Shown: positions 1 through 9,100 of the stretch, in pieces
Numbering within the stretch: the first letter of the stretch is position 1
Layout: each line of letters opens with the position of its first letter
NCBI GenBank assembly: GCA_031253835.1
Contig: JAIRVP010000079.1
Location: forward strand, 62,001-126,000
Source of the DNA: Burkholderia sp.
Lineage (GTDB): Bacteria; Pseudomonadota; Gammaproteobacteria; Burkholderiales; Burkholderiaceae
Length of the DNA: 64,000 bases
Reading direction: 5' to 3'
The notes under the pieces: model-generated
Seen by the model: the letters and a program-made list of their open reading frames with translations, nothing else
Told to the model about the DNA's origin: nothing
The model's database searches: none
Position numbers and translations under genes: made by a program

Positions 1-160
1 CGAGCACGTCGCCGTTGTCGAGCGGCGTATACGCATAGCCGAGTTCGATCGAGATGCCGCGCGCCTTCTCTTCCTTCAGGCGGTCGGTATCGACGCCCGT
101 CAGCGCGCGCGCCAGCGTCGTCTTGCCGTGGTCGATGTGCCCTGCGGTCCCGACGATCAT
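1..160 (-). CDS. selB: Selenocysteine-specific elongation factor SelB (partial, N-terminus only)
   Basis: Only the first 53 codons are present; the rest lies beyond the left edge. The start [16 protein letters not shown] contains the GTPase P-loop (AGHIDHGKT) typical of SelB, followed by [14 protein letters not shown] and [11 protein letters not shown], the switch I region. SelB brings selenocysteinyl-tRNA to the ribosome at UGA codons followed by a SECIS hairpin. Its ATG overlaps the selA stop codon (ATGA), so the two are translationally coupled. A selenoprotein formate dehydrogenase lies upstream in the same orientation, giving the client. Identification is firm for this family; the C-terminal SECIS-binding winged helices cannot be seen. 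Confidence 0.93.
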   Translation of the reverse strand, partial: MIVGTAGHIDHGKTTLARALTGVDTDRLKEEKARGISIELGYAYTPLDNGDVL

Positions 161-1596
161 GCAGCTGGCCCTGCGAGCGTCGCGCATTGCGCGACGAGCG
201 CCGCTTCGTCGGCGGCTTCGAGGCAGCGCAGGTCGAGCCGCAGCGCGTTGTCGGCGACGCGGCCGATCACCGGGCGCGGCCATTCGCGCAGCCGCTTCTC
301 CAGTTGCGCGAGTGCGCGGCCGCCGCGCTTGCCGTCCGCCGTGCGCACGACGAGCCCGGCGCTCGGCAGTTGATCGACCGGCAGCGCACCGCTGCCGATC
401 TGGCTGAACATCGGCTCGACCGTCACGTCGAAATCGCTGCCGAGCGCCCCCTGCAGCGCCGGACGCACGCGTTCGGCGGCCTCGGCGATCTCGCGCTGCG
501 GCCGCGTCAGCAAGCGCAGCGTCGTGAGCCGGTCGCGCAGGAATTCGGGCGACTGGTACAGGCGCAGCACGGGCTCGAGCGCCGCGAGCGTCAGCTTGCC
601 GACGCGCAGCGCGCGCTTGAGCGGATGTTTCTTGATCTTCGCGATCAGCGCGCGATCGCCGACGATCAGGCCGGCCTGCGGCCCGCCGAGCAGCTTGTCG
701 CCGCTGAACGTGACAACGTTTGCTCCGGCGGCAACCGTTTCCTGCACGGTCGTCTCATGCGGCAGGCCCCATTGCGACAGGTCGGCAAGCGTGCCGCTGC
801 CGAGATCGACGGCGACCGGCACGCCGCGCTCGCGCGCGAGCGGCGCGAGTTCGGCGAGCGTCGCCTCCTTCGTGAAGCCGCTGATCGCGTAGTTGCTGCA
901 GTGCACCTTCATCAGCAGCGCCGTGCGCGGGCCGATCGCGTCCGCGTAGTCGCGCAGATGCGTGCGGTTGGTCGTGCCGACCTCGCGCAGCTTCGCGCCG
1001 GCGCGGCTCATGATGTCGGGAATGCGGAACGCGCCGCCGATCTCGACCAGCTCGCCGCGCGACACGACGACTTCCCGCTTCGTCGCGAGCGCCGACAGCG
1101 TCAGCAGCACGGCCGCCGCATTGTTGTTGACGACGGTCGCGGCTTCCGCGCCGGTCAGTTCGCACAGCAGAGCGTCGATCAGGTCGTCGCGATCGCCGCG
1201 GCGGCCCGTGGCGAGATCGAATTCGAGGTTGACGGGCTGCGTGAGCGCGTCGACCACCGCGCGCACCGCGTCGTCGGGCAACAGCGCACGCCCGAGGTTC
1301 GTGTGCAGCACGGTGCCGGTCAGGTTGAACACGGCACGCACCGCGCCCGTGCTCTGCGCGGCCAGCGTGCGCGCGACGGTGACGGCGATGCGCGGCTCGT
1401 CGAGCGGCTCGGCCGCGGCCGGATCGTGCTGCGCGGCGGACCGCCAGCGCGCCAGTTCGGCGCGGACGGCGTTCAGCACGCGCGTACGGCCATAGTCCGC
1501 GATCAGCGGTTGCAACGGTGCCGACGACAGCACGCGCTCGACGGACGGCACGCGCGCCAGCACCGCATTCAATTCATTCACACCCGGTTCGGTCAC
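157..1596 (-). CDS. selA: L-seryl-tRNA(Sec) selenium transferase SelA
   Basis: Cytoplasmic PLP enzyme that converts Ser-tRNA(Sec) to Sec-tRNA(Sec) using selenophosphate. The 479 residues fit the family (about 460). The motif [14 protein letters not shown] places the PLP-binding lysine at about residue 301, and VNNNAAAV near residue 157 and VDLGSGTL near 263 are family signatures. The start used is GTG with a GGAG-like sequence upstream. The stop overlaps the selB ATG by 4 bases. fdhE ends 75 bases upstream, so fdhE-selA-selB probably form one transcript serving the formate dehydrogenase. selC and selD were not seen in the window. Confidence 0.95.
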   Translation of the reverse strand: MTEPGVNELNAVLARVPSVERVLSSAPLQPLIADYGRTRVLNAVRAELARWRSAAQHDPAAAEPLDEPRIAVTVARTLAAQSTGAVRAVFNLTGTVLHTNLGRALLPDDAVRAVVDALTQPVNLEFDLATGRRGDRDDLIDALLCELTGAEAATVVNNNAAAVLLTLSALATKREVVVSRGELVEIGGAFRIPDIMSRAGAKLREVGTTNRTHLRDYADAIGPRTALLMKVHCSNYAISGFTKEATLAELAPLARERGVPVAVDLGSGTLADLSQWGLPHETTVQETVAAGANVVTFSGDKLLGGPQAGLIVGDRALIAKIKKHPLKRALRVGKLTLAALEPVLRLYQSPEFLRDRLTTLRLLTRPQREIAEAAERVRPALQGALGSDFDVTVEPMFSQIGSGALPVDQLPSAGLVVRTADGKRGGRALAQLEKRLREWPRPVIGRVADNALRLDLRCLEAADEAALVAQCATLAGPAA

Positions 1597-1671
1597 GTAG
1601 TGGTGGCTCCAGTCTCATGCTTTGCAGTCGGCCGGCGCCGGCGCTCGCGCACCGCCCCCGGCCTCGTGCCG

Positions 1672-2607
1672 TCAGTCCGCTTCCCGCGCGACGTCCGGCC
1701 ACAGCAGCGGGTTCGGCGAACTGCGCTGGTAGCCGGCCTCGTTCATCAGCAGGTCGAGCGTGAGACTCGCGAGATCGTCCGCGAGCGGCTCGAACTCGTA
1801 ATCTTTATCCTGATAGCCGATCTTGCGATAGGTCTTGCACTCGTCACACGATTCGGCCTTGACGGCTTCGCTGCCGCCTTCGATGCCGTGATACGCGATG
1901 CCCTTCGTCGAATCGCAGTGCGAGCACTTCGTGCGCACCATGTGCCACTCGGTCGTGCACAGCCCGCATTGCAGGAAACGGTAGCCCTGGTACGGGCCGC
2001 CGACCCGCACGACGCTCGCGACCGGATGCGAGCCGCACACGGGGCACAACCCCGGCTGGTCGAGATACGGGACATCGGTCGGCGTCACGCGGCTCGCGAG
2101 GTCCGTCCACACGACCTGCAGCGCCGCCATCAGGAACGGCGCGGTGGCCGGGTCGACTTCGGCGAAGCGCAGCGCGAGGATCGCGTCGGCCTGCGCGTCG
2201 AGTTCGGCCGGCGCCATCAGGCGCAGCCGGTCGAGCAGCTTCGCGAGCTGCGGATTGACGAGCCCGGCGCCTTCGACGCGGTCGAGCAGCTCGTACAGCA
2301 CGGCGCGCCAGCGCGCATCGCGCTCGCCGTCGAGCGCCGGCACGAGCGGCATCGAATGCTGCTGCGCGCGCGCGATCGCTTCCTTCGACGGCAGCGGCAA
2401 ATCCAGCGTCTGCAGCGTCGCATGCTGCGCGTCGGCGACGGTGGCCATCAGCCGCAGGTAGCCGCTGATCGGATTCAGATCGGCCAGCTTGCGCAGCCGC
2501 GCGGCGCGCGCCGCGAACGCGGTCGCGCGCTCCGGCAGGCGAAAGCGCGGAATGGCCGAATGATCGAGTGCCGAGATCTCGGTCGGTTCGAGAATGCGTT
2601 GTGTCAC
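1672..2607 (-). CDS. fdhE: Formate dehydrogenase accessory protein FdhE
   Basis: Cytoplasmic iron-binding maturation factor needed for active respiratory formate dehydrogenase. Four CxxC pairs are visible in order: CPVC, CGLC, CSHC and CDEC, matching the rubredoxin-like metal sites of FdhE. I chose the GTG at 2607 (protein begins VTQRILEPTEISALDH, 311 residues; E. coli FdhE is about 309) because GGAAG sits 8 bases upstream. An in-frame ATG at 2640 and a GTG at 2661 would extend the protein, but they lie inside a long inverted repeat that would be base-paired in the mRNA. The gene follows fdoGHI after a structured gap of about 390 bases. Identity is secure; the start is the uncertain part. Confidence 0.92.
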   Translation of the reverse strand: MTQRILEPTEISALDHSAIPRFRLPERATAFAARAARLRKLADLNPISGYLRLMATVADAQHATLQTLDLPLPSKEAIARAQQHSMPLVPALDGERDARWRAVLYELLDRVEGAGLVNPQLAKLLDRLRLMAPAELDAQADAILALRFAEVDPATAPFLMAALQVVWTDLASRVTPTDVPYLDQPGLCPVCGSHPVASVVRVGGPYQGYRFLQCGLCTTEWHMVRTKCSHCDSTKGIAYHGIEGGSEAVKAESCDECKTYRKIGYQDKDYEFEPLADDLASLTLDLLMNEAGYQRSSPNPLLWPDVAREAD

Positions 2608-2623
2608 AAATATGTCTTCCAAA

Positions 2624-2907
2624 GGGGGCTGTTTGCGCATGGAACGCGCATGCGCTGCCACGTCATCGGCCGCTCGGTAGGCGGGCGACGCCGCTAATAC
2701 GCACGTATTCCCAAGGAGCGCAACGCGGCGAGCGGCCGTTCTCGTGGCAACCCCAAATTAAAAAATCATGTCACGGGAATGCCCGAAATCGCTCGTATGG
2801 TGGCGTCGCTCGTCGCTTTTTTGGCTCGGCCAAACGGCGCTCCTCACTTCTTGCCCTACGAGCGATTTCGGGCATTCGCATGCGCGTTCCATACGCAAAC
2901 AGCCCCC
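2624..2907. repeat. Nested inverted repeats at the 5' end of fdhE
   Basis: Three inverted repeats are nested here. The outer pair is 2624-2654 with 2877-2907 (30 of 31 positions complementary). Inside are 2656-2676 with 2729-2749 (17 of 21, the mismatches being a central four-base block) and 2777-2797 with 2857-2877 (21 of 21). Between the arms of the second lies a small palindrome, aatacg-ca-cgtatt. Folded as RNA on the minus strand this gives a long stem closing a three-way junction. The outer left arm covers the upstream start-codon candidates of fdhE. It may be an RNA regulator of fdhE, or a degenerate palindromic repeat element; the sequence alone does not decide. Confidence 0.8.
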
Positions 2908-2911
2908 AAAC

Positions 2912-2933
2912 AAGCGCCGACAGGTCGGCGCTT
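2912..2933 (-). terminator. Hairpin after fdoI
   Basis: Perfect 10-bp stem (aagcgccgac / gtcggcgctt, loop of 2) followed on the minus strand by GTTTG, a weak U tract. A second GC stem (2955-2962 with 2979-2986) lies closer to the fdoI stop. The pair may terminate or attenuate fdoGHI transcription before fdhE. Confidence 0.5.
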
Positions 2934-2997
2934 CGGGCGGTTCCGACGGCTGACGGGGCGGCCCGCCGCGATCGGCGAGCCGCCCCGGTCCGGTGCG

Positions 2998-3624
2998 TTA
3001 CTTCACGCTTTCACGGAACCACTTCGGGTGATGCTTGCGGGCCCAGCCCAGCGTGACGGTGCCACGCACCATCGCGCCGATCGAGCCCTTCACCCACAAC
3101 GCCGCGTAAATGTGCACGATGATGCTCGCGATCAGCACGAAGGCCGCCACGGCATGCACGACAGCGGCCGCGCGGATCACCCCGATCGGGAAGTAGAACG
3201 AGAAGTAGCGACGCCAGATCACGACTCCCGACAACAGGAGCAGCAGCAGGCACGCCACCAACGTAAAGAATAGCAGCTTCTGCCCGGCGTTATAGCGCCC
3301 GACAGGCGGCAGCTTGTCTTCCTGGTTGGTCAGCACGTCGCCGATCTGCTTCAGCCACTGGCGATCGTCCGCGTCGAGCGCGTTGTGGTGCCAGAAGCGC
3401 ACCACGAGGATCGCGAACGACACGAACATCACGAGGCCGACGAACGGATGCAGGATCCGCGTCCACTGGCCGCCGCCGAACAGCGCGGTCAGCCAGAACA
3501 TCGACGGATGAAACAGCGCGAGCCCCGACAGCGCGAGCAGCACGAACGTGATCGCGGTGATCCAGTGGTTCGTACGCTCGTTCGCCGAGTAGCGGACGAT
3601 CAGGTTGGGGTCGTCGTGGCTCAT
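2998..3624 (-). CDS. fdoI: Formate dehydrogenase gamma subunit, cytochrome b556
   Basis: Membrane di-heme cytochrome b that anchors the periplasmic formate dehydrogenase and passes electrons to quinone. The 208 residues match FdnI/FdoI (about 211-217). Hydrophobic segments lie at about residues 22-40, 53-76, 115-136 and 150-175, with histidines in or near them (such as 58, 78, 157 and 171) available as heme ligands. The start [21 protein letters not shown] is typical. Its ATG overlaps the fdoH stop (ATGA), showing translational coupling. The choice between Fdo and Fdn naming is conventional. Confidence 0.93.
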   Translation of the reverse strand: MSHDDPNLIVRYSANERTNHWITAITFVLLALSGLALFHPSMFWLTALFGGGQWTRILHPFVGLVMFVSFAILVVRFWHHNALDADDRQWLKQIGDVLTNQEDKLPPVGRYNAGQKLLFFTLVACLLLLLLSGVVIWRRYFSFYFPIGVIRAAAVVHAVAAFVLIASIIVHIYAALWVKGSIGAMVRGTVTLGWARKHHPKWFRESVK

Positions 3625-4535
3625 TTCGCGTCCTCCTTGATGCGTCGCGCCTCGTCGCGCGCGGCCGATTCCTCTGCGTCGCTCACCTCGTTCGGACCGA
3701 CGCGGACGTAGTGGAAGAACCCGGCGAGCGCGGTCAGCGCGATGCCGGCAACCGCGAGCGGTTTCGCGATCCCCTTCCACAGCTTCACCATCGGGCTGAT
3801 CGACGGGTTGTCGGGCAGCCCGTGGTACAGCGACGGCTTGTCCGCGTGGTGCAGCACGTACATCACGTGCGTGCCGCCGACGCCCTGCGGGTCGTACAGC
3901 CCCGCATGCTCGAAGCCGCGCTCCTTCAGGTCCTCGATCCGCTCGGCCGCGTGCTGCTTCATGTCCTCCTTGGTGCCGAACACGATCGCGCCCGTCGGGC
4001 AGGTCTTCACGCAGGCCGGTTCCTGGCCGACCGCGACGCGGTCGGAACAGAGCGTGCACTTGTACGCGCGATGATCCTTCTTCGAGATCCGCGGAACGTT
4101 GAACGGGCAGCCGGTCACGCAATAGCCGCAACCGATGCAGTTCTCCTCGTGGAAATCGACGATCCCGTTGTTGTACTGCACGATCGCGCCCGGCGACGGA
4201 CACGCCTTCAGGCAGCCCGGATCCTCGCAGTGCATGCAGCCGTCCTTGCGGATCAGCCACTCGAGGTCGCCCGCCGGGTTCTCGTATTCGGAGAACCGCA
4301 TGACCGTCCACGAATGCTCGGTCAGGTCGGCCGGGTTGTCGTACACGCCGACGTTGGTGCCGACCTCGTCACGCAGGTCGTTCCACTCCATGCATGCCGT
4401 CTGGCATGCCTTGCAGCCGATGCACTTCGAAACGTCGATCAGCTTCGCGACGCTCCCGGTCACCGGTTCGCGCACCGTGGGCGGTGGCGTCGTGGTGGCC
4501 GAGACGCGCTTGATATCCAGCGATTGCAATGCCAT
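3621..4535 (-). CDS. fdoH: Formate dehydrogenase beta subunit (iron-sulfur)
   Basis: Electron-transfer subunit linking the catalytic alpha subunit to cytochrome b. Four ferredoxin cysteine clusters are visible: [35 protein letters not shown] and CTLC...CVKTC, enough for four 4Fe-4S centres. One C-terminal membrane segment (about residues 255-275, [16 protein letters not shown]) fixes it on the periplasmic face, as in FdnH. The length of 304 residues is normal. It starts 10 bases after fdoG and overlaps fdoI by 4. Confidence 0.95.
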   Translation of the reverse strand: MALQSLDIKRVSATTTPPPTVREPVTGSVAKLIDVSKCIGCKACQTACMEWNDLRDEVGTNVGVYDNPADLTEHSWTVMRFSEYENPAGDLEWLIRKDGCMHCEDPGCLKACPSPGAIVQYNNGIVDFHEENCIGCGYCVTGCPFNVPRISKKDHRAYKCTLCSDRVAVGQEPACVKTCPTGAIVFGTKEDMKQHAAERIEDLKERGFEHAGLYDPQGVGGTHVMYVLHHADKPSLYHGLPDNPSISPMVKLWKGIAKPLAVAGIALTALAGFFHYVRVGPNEVSDAEESAARDEARRIKEDAK

Positions 4536-4545
4536 CTCTTTCCCC

Positions 4546-7500
4546 TTACGCCTTTTCGACCTTCACCAGGAACGACTTGAATTCCGGTGTATAGGAGTTG
4601 CCGTCACCCACGGACGGAGTCAGGGTATTGGCGAGATAGCCGGGCTTCGTGAGACCCTTGAAGCCCCAGTGCAACGGGACGCCGACCGTCTGGACCTTCT
4701 TGCCGTCGACCGTCAGCGGCTTGATCCGCTTCGTGACGAGGGCGACCGCGATGATGTAGCCGCGCTTGGACGACACCTTCACGTGCTCGCCATGCGCGAC
4801 GCCGACTTCCTTCGCGAGGTCTTCGCCGATCTCGACGAATTGCTCGGGCTGGATGATCGAGTTCAGCCGCGCATGCTTGGTCCAGTAGTGGAAGTGCTCG
4901 GTCAGCCGGTACGTCGTCGCCACGTGCGGGAACTCCGCCACCTTGCCGAACGACGCGCGGTCGTCCGCGAACACGCGGGCAGCCGGGTTGTTCAGCGCCT
5001 GCGGGTTGTTCGGGTGCAGCGGGTTCGCGTCGAGCGGCGTCTCGAACGGCTCGTAGTGCTCGGGGAACGGACCTTCGTTCATCCCCGCGCGCGCGAAGAA
5101 GCGCGCAACGCCTTCCGGGTTCATGATGAACGGCCCCATCCCGTTTTCGGGCGATTCGTCCACCTTGAAGTCCGGCACGTCGGCGCCCTTCCACGCGCTG
5201 CCGTTCCAGCCGATCAGCTTGCGGGTCGGGTCGAACGGCTTGCCGGCGACGTCGCACGACGCGCGGTTGTACAGGATCCGCCGGTTCGCCGGCCACGCCC
5301 ACGCCCAGTTCAGCGTCTGGCCGATGCCGGTCGGGTCGGAGTTGTCGCGCCGCCCCATCTGGTTGCCGGCCTGCGTCCACGCACCGCAGAAGATCCAGCA
5401 GCCGCTCGAAGTCGTGCCGTCGTCCTTCAGCTGCGCGAACGCGGCGAGCTGCTCGCCCTTCTTCACGAGCGTCTTGGCCGGATCCTTCGGGTCGGGCAAG
5501 TCGGCGAGCGCCTTTCCGTTGAACTCCATTGCCAGCTCTTCGGGCGTCGGGCTTTCCGGGTTCGAGTACGGCCACGTGAGGTTCACGATCGGATCCGGAT
5601 ACTTGCCGCCGTCCGTCTGGTACATCTTGCGCATGCGCAGGAACAGCCCCGACATGATCTCGAGATCGCTCTTCGCCTCGCCCGGCGGCTCCGCACCCTT
5701 CCAGTGCCACTGCAGCACGCGGCTCGAACTCACGAGCGAGCCGTTTTCCTCCGCGAAGCACGTGGTCGGCAGGCGGAACACCTCGGTCTGGATCTTCGAC
5801 GCATCGACGTCGTTGTAGTCGCCGTGATGCTTCCAGAACTCGGACGTCTCGGTCGCGAGCGGATCCATGATCACGAGCCACTTCAGCTTCGCGAGGCCGG
5901 CCGCCGTCTTCACCTTCGACGGCGCCGCCGCCAGCGGGTTGAAGCCCTGGCAGATGTAGCCGTTCATCTTGCCGGCATTCATCAGCTCGATCACCTGCAG
6001 TAGGTCGTACTGCTTGTCCAGCTTCGGCAGGTAGTCGTAGCCCCAGTTGTTCTCGGCGGTCGCGGCGTCGCCCCACCACGACTTCATGAAGCTGACGTGG
6101 AACGCCTTGTAGTTCTTCCAGTAGCTCAACTGGTTCGGCCGCAGCGGCAGCTGCACGCGCTTCTTGATGTAGCCGTCGAAATCCTGCTCGGACTGCATCG
6201 GCAGCGTCATGTAGCCCGGCAGCAGGTTCGACATCAGCCCGAGGTCGGTCAACCCCTGGATGTTCGAGTGCCCGCGCAGCGCGTTCATCCCGCCGCCGGC
6301 GATGCCGATGTTGCCGAGCAGCAGCTGCACCATCGCGCCGGTGCGGATGATCTGCGCGCCGATCGAGTGGTGGGTCCAGCCGAGCGCGTACAGCACCGTG
6401 CCGGCGCGGCCGGGAACGGCCGTGGTCGCGAGCATCTCGCACACCTTCAGGAATTTCTCCTTCGGCGTGCCGCAGACCTGCTGGACCATGTCCTGCGTAT
6501 AGCGCGCGTAGTGCTGCTTCAGCAGGTTGTACACGCAACGCGGATGCTGCAGCGTCGGGTCGACCTTCACGAAGCCGTCTTCGCCGCGCTCGTAGTCCCA
6601 GCTCGATTTGTCCGGGTACGCGTGCTTCTCCGCGTCATAGCCGGAATAGATGCCGTCGTTGAACGCGAAATCCTCGCGCACGATGAACGAGAAGTCCGTG
6701 TAGTTCTTCACGTACTCGTGCTGGATCTTGTCGTTCGTCAGCAGATAGTTGATGACGCCGCCCAGGAAGACGATGTCGGTGCCGGTGCGGATCGGCGCGT
6801 AGTAATCGGCCACCGAGGCCGTACGCGTAAAGCGCGGGTCGACGACGATCAGCCGCGCCTTGCGGTGCGCCTTCGCCTCCGTTACCCACTTGAAACCGCA
6901 CGGATGGGCCTCGGCTGCATTGCCGCCCATCACGAGAATCACGTCCGCGTTCTTGATGTCGACCCAATGGTTCGTCATCGCTCCACGGCCAAACGTCGGG
7001 GCAAGACCTGCCACCGTCGGGCCATGTCAGACACGCGCCTGATTGTCGAATGCGAGCATCCCAAGACTGCGGACAGTCTTGTGCGTCAGGTAGCCGACCT
7101 CGTTGCTGCCTGCCGACGCGGCCAGCATGCCGGTCGTGAGCCAGCGGTTGACCTTCGAGCCGTCTTCGGCCGTCTCGACGAAGTTCGCGTCGCGGTCGGC
7201 CTTCATCAGCTTCGCGATGCGGTCGAGCGCGTCGTTCCACGAAATCGGTTCCCACTTGTCCGAGCCGGGCGCACGATACTCGGGGTGCGTCAGGCGGTTC
7301 GGGCTGTGGATGAAGTCGATCAGGCTCGCGCCCTTCGGGCACAGCGTGCCGCGATTGACCGGATGGTCGGGATCGCCCTCGATGTGGATGATGCTCGGCT
7401 GCGCGTTCTTCGCGCCGTCTCCGAGGCTGTACATCAGGATGCCGCAACCCACTGAACAGTAAGGACAGGTGTTGCGCGTTTCGACTGTGCGCGCCAGTTT

Positions 7501-7617
7501 GTACTGTCGGACTTCGGCAAGCGCTTCGGATGGAGAAAAGCCCATCAGGGCAAGACTCGATCCGGCAAGCGACGTGGCCGTCACCTTCAGGAACTGGCGC
7601 CGGGACATTTGTAGCAT
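4546..7617 (-). CDS. fdoG: Formate dehydrogenase alpha subunit, selenocysteine-containing, Tat-exported
   Basis: Periplasmic molybdopterin enzyme oxidising formate to CO2. It reads as one gene of 1023 residues only if the TGA at 7027-7029 is decoded as selenocysteine (residue 197): the frame before it ends [11 protein letters not shown] and the frame after it continues [21 protein letters not shown], exactly the context of Sec196 in E. coli FdnG. The N-terminus [16 protein letters not shown] is a twin-arginine signal, and CPYCSVGC begins the 4Fe-4S site. The start may be ATG 7617 or 7608; neither has a clear ribosome site. It leads the fdoGHI operon. A genome annotation that ignores recoding would split it in two. 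Confidence 0.95.
6984..7029 (-). promoter_or_regulatory. SECIS element of fdoG
   Basis: Immediately after the UGA the mRNA can fold with an apical GGCA-GGUCU-UGCC hairpin (loop at 7004-7008). The GGUCU loop and its short distance from the UGA match bacterial SECIS hairpins of fdhF and fdnG, which SelB binds. The amino acid sequence here is also conserved, so the RNA element overlaps coding. Confidence 0.85.
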
Positions 7618-7661
7618 GGCTGGTCTCGGCGTTATTGTGGGGTGGGGTGCAACTGAAAGGA

Positions 7662-7667
7662 ATTATA
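7662..7667 (-). promoter_or_regulatory. Candidate -10 box for fdoGHI
   Basis: Read on the minus strand this is a perfect TATAAT, placing a start of transcription near 7655, about 38 bases before the fdoG start. No good -35 hexamer is seen 17 bases upstream (CGATCA), which would fit an activated promoter. The 143-base gap to the divergent yihY-type gene must hold both promoters. Confidence 0.5.
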
Positions 7668-7760
7668 GACAGTTCGAGCAACTCTGATCGAATCCTCGGA
7701 TCAATACTGAATTGTCTGATTACCAACGATGATCCGCGTTCCGCGCGCAACCGACCCGTC

Positions 7761-8705
7761 ATGAAACGACCGATCACTTCCGAAGCAACCCGTCTTGCCC
7801 AGCAACAGGCCAACTGGGCCCTCACCGCGTTCAGGCGCTTCTCGTCCGACCGCTGCTCCGCGATGGCCGCGGGCATCGCGTTTTTCTCCGCGTTCTCGCT
7901 CGCGCCAATGCTCGTGATGGTGATCGCGGTGGCCGGCTGGTTCTACGGCGACGACGCCGCGCGCGGCCAGGTATTCGAGCAGGCGCACCAGCTGATCGGC
8001 GACGACGCGGCAGCCAGCATCCAGACGATCGTGCAGAACGCGCACCGCGCGGGCGAGCGCGGCGGCCTCGCCACGCTGATCTCGTTCGCCGCGCTCGCGA
8101 TCGGCGCGTCGGCCACGTTCGCGTCGCTCAGTGCCGCGCTCAGCGTGATCTGGCCGGCGACCGAGAACCGCTGGTCGAGCATGCTCGGGCTCGTGCGCGT
8201 GCGGCTGATCTCGTTCGGGCTCGTGCTCGGCGTTGCGTTCCTGCTGATCGTGTCGCTCGTGCTCGACACCGCGATCACGTTCGTCGGCACCTGGCTGCTC
8301 GGCAATTCGCCGTACGTGATCGTCACGAACCTCGTGCAGTTCTTCGTCGGCATCGCGGTGCTCGCGGCCGCGTTCGCGTCGTTGATGAAGTTCCTGCCCG
8401 ATGCGCGCGTCGCGTGGCGCGACGCCGCGATCGGCGGCATCGTGTCCGCGATCCTGTTCTCCGGCGGCAAGAAGCTGTTCGCGCTGTACCTCGCGCATGC
8501 GGGCACGGCCAGCGCATTCGGTGCAGCCGGATCGTTCGCGGTCCTGCTGATGTGGCTGTACTTCTCCGCGATCGTGCTGCTGCTCGGCGCGGAATTCGCG
8601 GCGGCGCGCGGCAATGCGCATCGGCCGGCCGGCACCGCTCCGGCCGCGGCCGCGGCGGCACAACCACAACCCGGTCCCGACAGCGACCGCACGCGCGGCG
8701 ACTGA
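7761..8705 (+). CDS. YihY/BrkB family inner membrane protein
   Basis: The 314-residue protein has the YihY/virulence factor BrkB fold: SSDRCSAMAAGIAFFSAFSLAPML near the N-terminus, then about six hydrophobic segments (roughly residues 36-58, 95-118, 140-165, 180-205, 220-240 and 250-275), with the family motif GAAGSFAVLLMWLYFSA. The tail is rich in Ala, Pro and Gln. The family was once labelled ribonuclease BN in error; its real function is unsettled (membrane or envelope role). The start MKRPITSEATRL was chosen because the upstream frame overlaps the start of fdoG. It is divergent from fdoG and has no obvious partner. Confidence 0.85.
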   Translation: MKRPITSEATRLAQQQANWALTAFRRFSSDRCSAMAAGIAFFSAFSLAPMLVMVIAVAGWFYGDDAARGQVFEQAHQLIGDDAAASIQTIVQNAHRAGERGGLATLISFAALAIGASATFASLSAALSVIWPATENRWSSMLGLVRVRLISFGLVLGVAFLLIVSLVLDTAITFVGTWLLGNSPYVIVTNLVQFFVGIAVLAAAFASLMKFLPDARVAWRDAAIGGIVSAILFSGGKKLFALYLAHAGTASAFGAAGSFAVLLMWLYFSAIVLLLGAEFAAARGNAHRPAGTAPAAAAAAQPQPGPDSDRTRGD

Positions 8706-9100
8706 TTTATCCGGCTGCAACACACCCCCGCACACCCGCCCGCCCCTTTGCAACCACGCTGTCCGCCGCGCATTTGCGCGGCGTTGACACGCATCTCGCG
8801 TGCCCGCAAGGACATTGCTGCAACCGCAAACGTTTGCATGCCTCCGTTTCCATACCAGAACCCGGCGAAACACGCGACGCGCCGCATTGCGCATCAACTT
8901 TTGAAACAATCGCATCGCAGCAATTGTCAACTATTTCAAAAACAGGAACAGTCGTTGATGTGCTTGATATATATGGACTTTTTCACGCTGTTACCTTTTC
9001 GAGACACTTTATTTTTTAAGCTTTCTTGCGTCTATGGCACTGAGCTATTCTCCAATCCGCAACAAATAACGATGAATCACTTGCGTGGAGATATTCAACG
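8706..9100 (+). promoter_or_regulatory. Upstream region of the porin gene with a LacI/PurR-like palindrome
   Basis: This gap of about 395 bases has no supported gene. At 8826-8837 lies the perfect palindrome GCAAACGTTTGC, which is the core of PurR/LacI-family operators. From about 8930 the sequence turns AT-rich, as expected of a strong promoter region, and GGAGA precedes the porin ATG. Confidence 0.5.

Noticed and set aside
187-2697. 836-codon plus-strand open frame over selA and fdhE
   Set aside because: It is the antisense shadow of two certain genes, with arginine/alanine-rich composition and no family features; GC-rich codon bias keeps such frames open.
2662-2997. selC (tRNA-Sec) in the gap near fdhE
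   Set aside because: No acceptor/T-arm pattern (GTTCGANTC) or UCA anticodon loop is visible; the structure is explained by the inverted repeats.
4135-6003. 622-codon plus-strand open frame opposite fdoG and fdoH
   Set aside because: Antisense shadow of the formate dehydrogenase genes; composition is Arg/Val/His-rich and no domain is recognisable.
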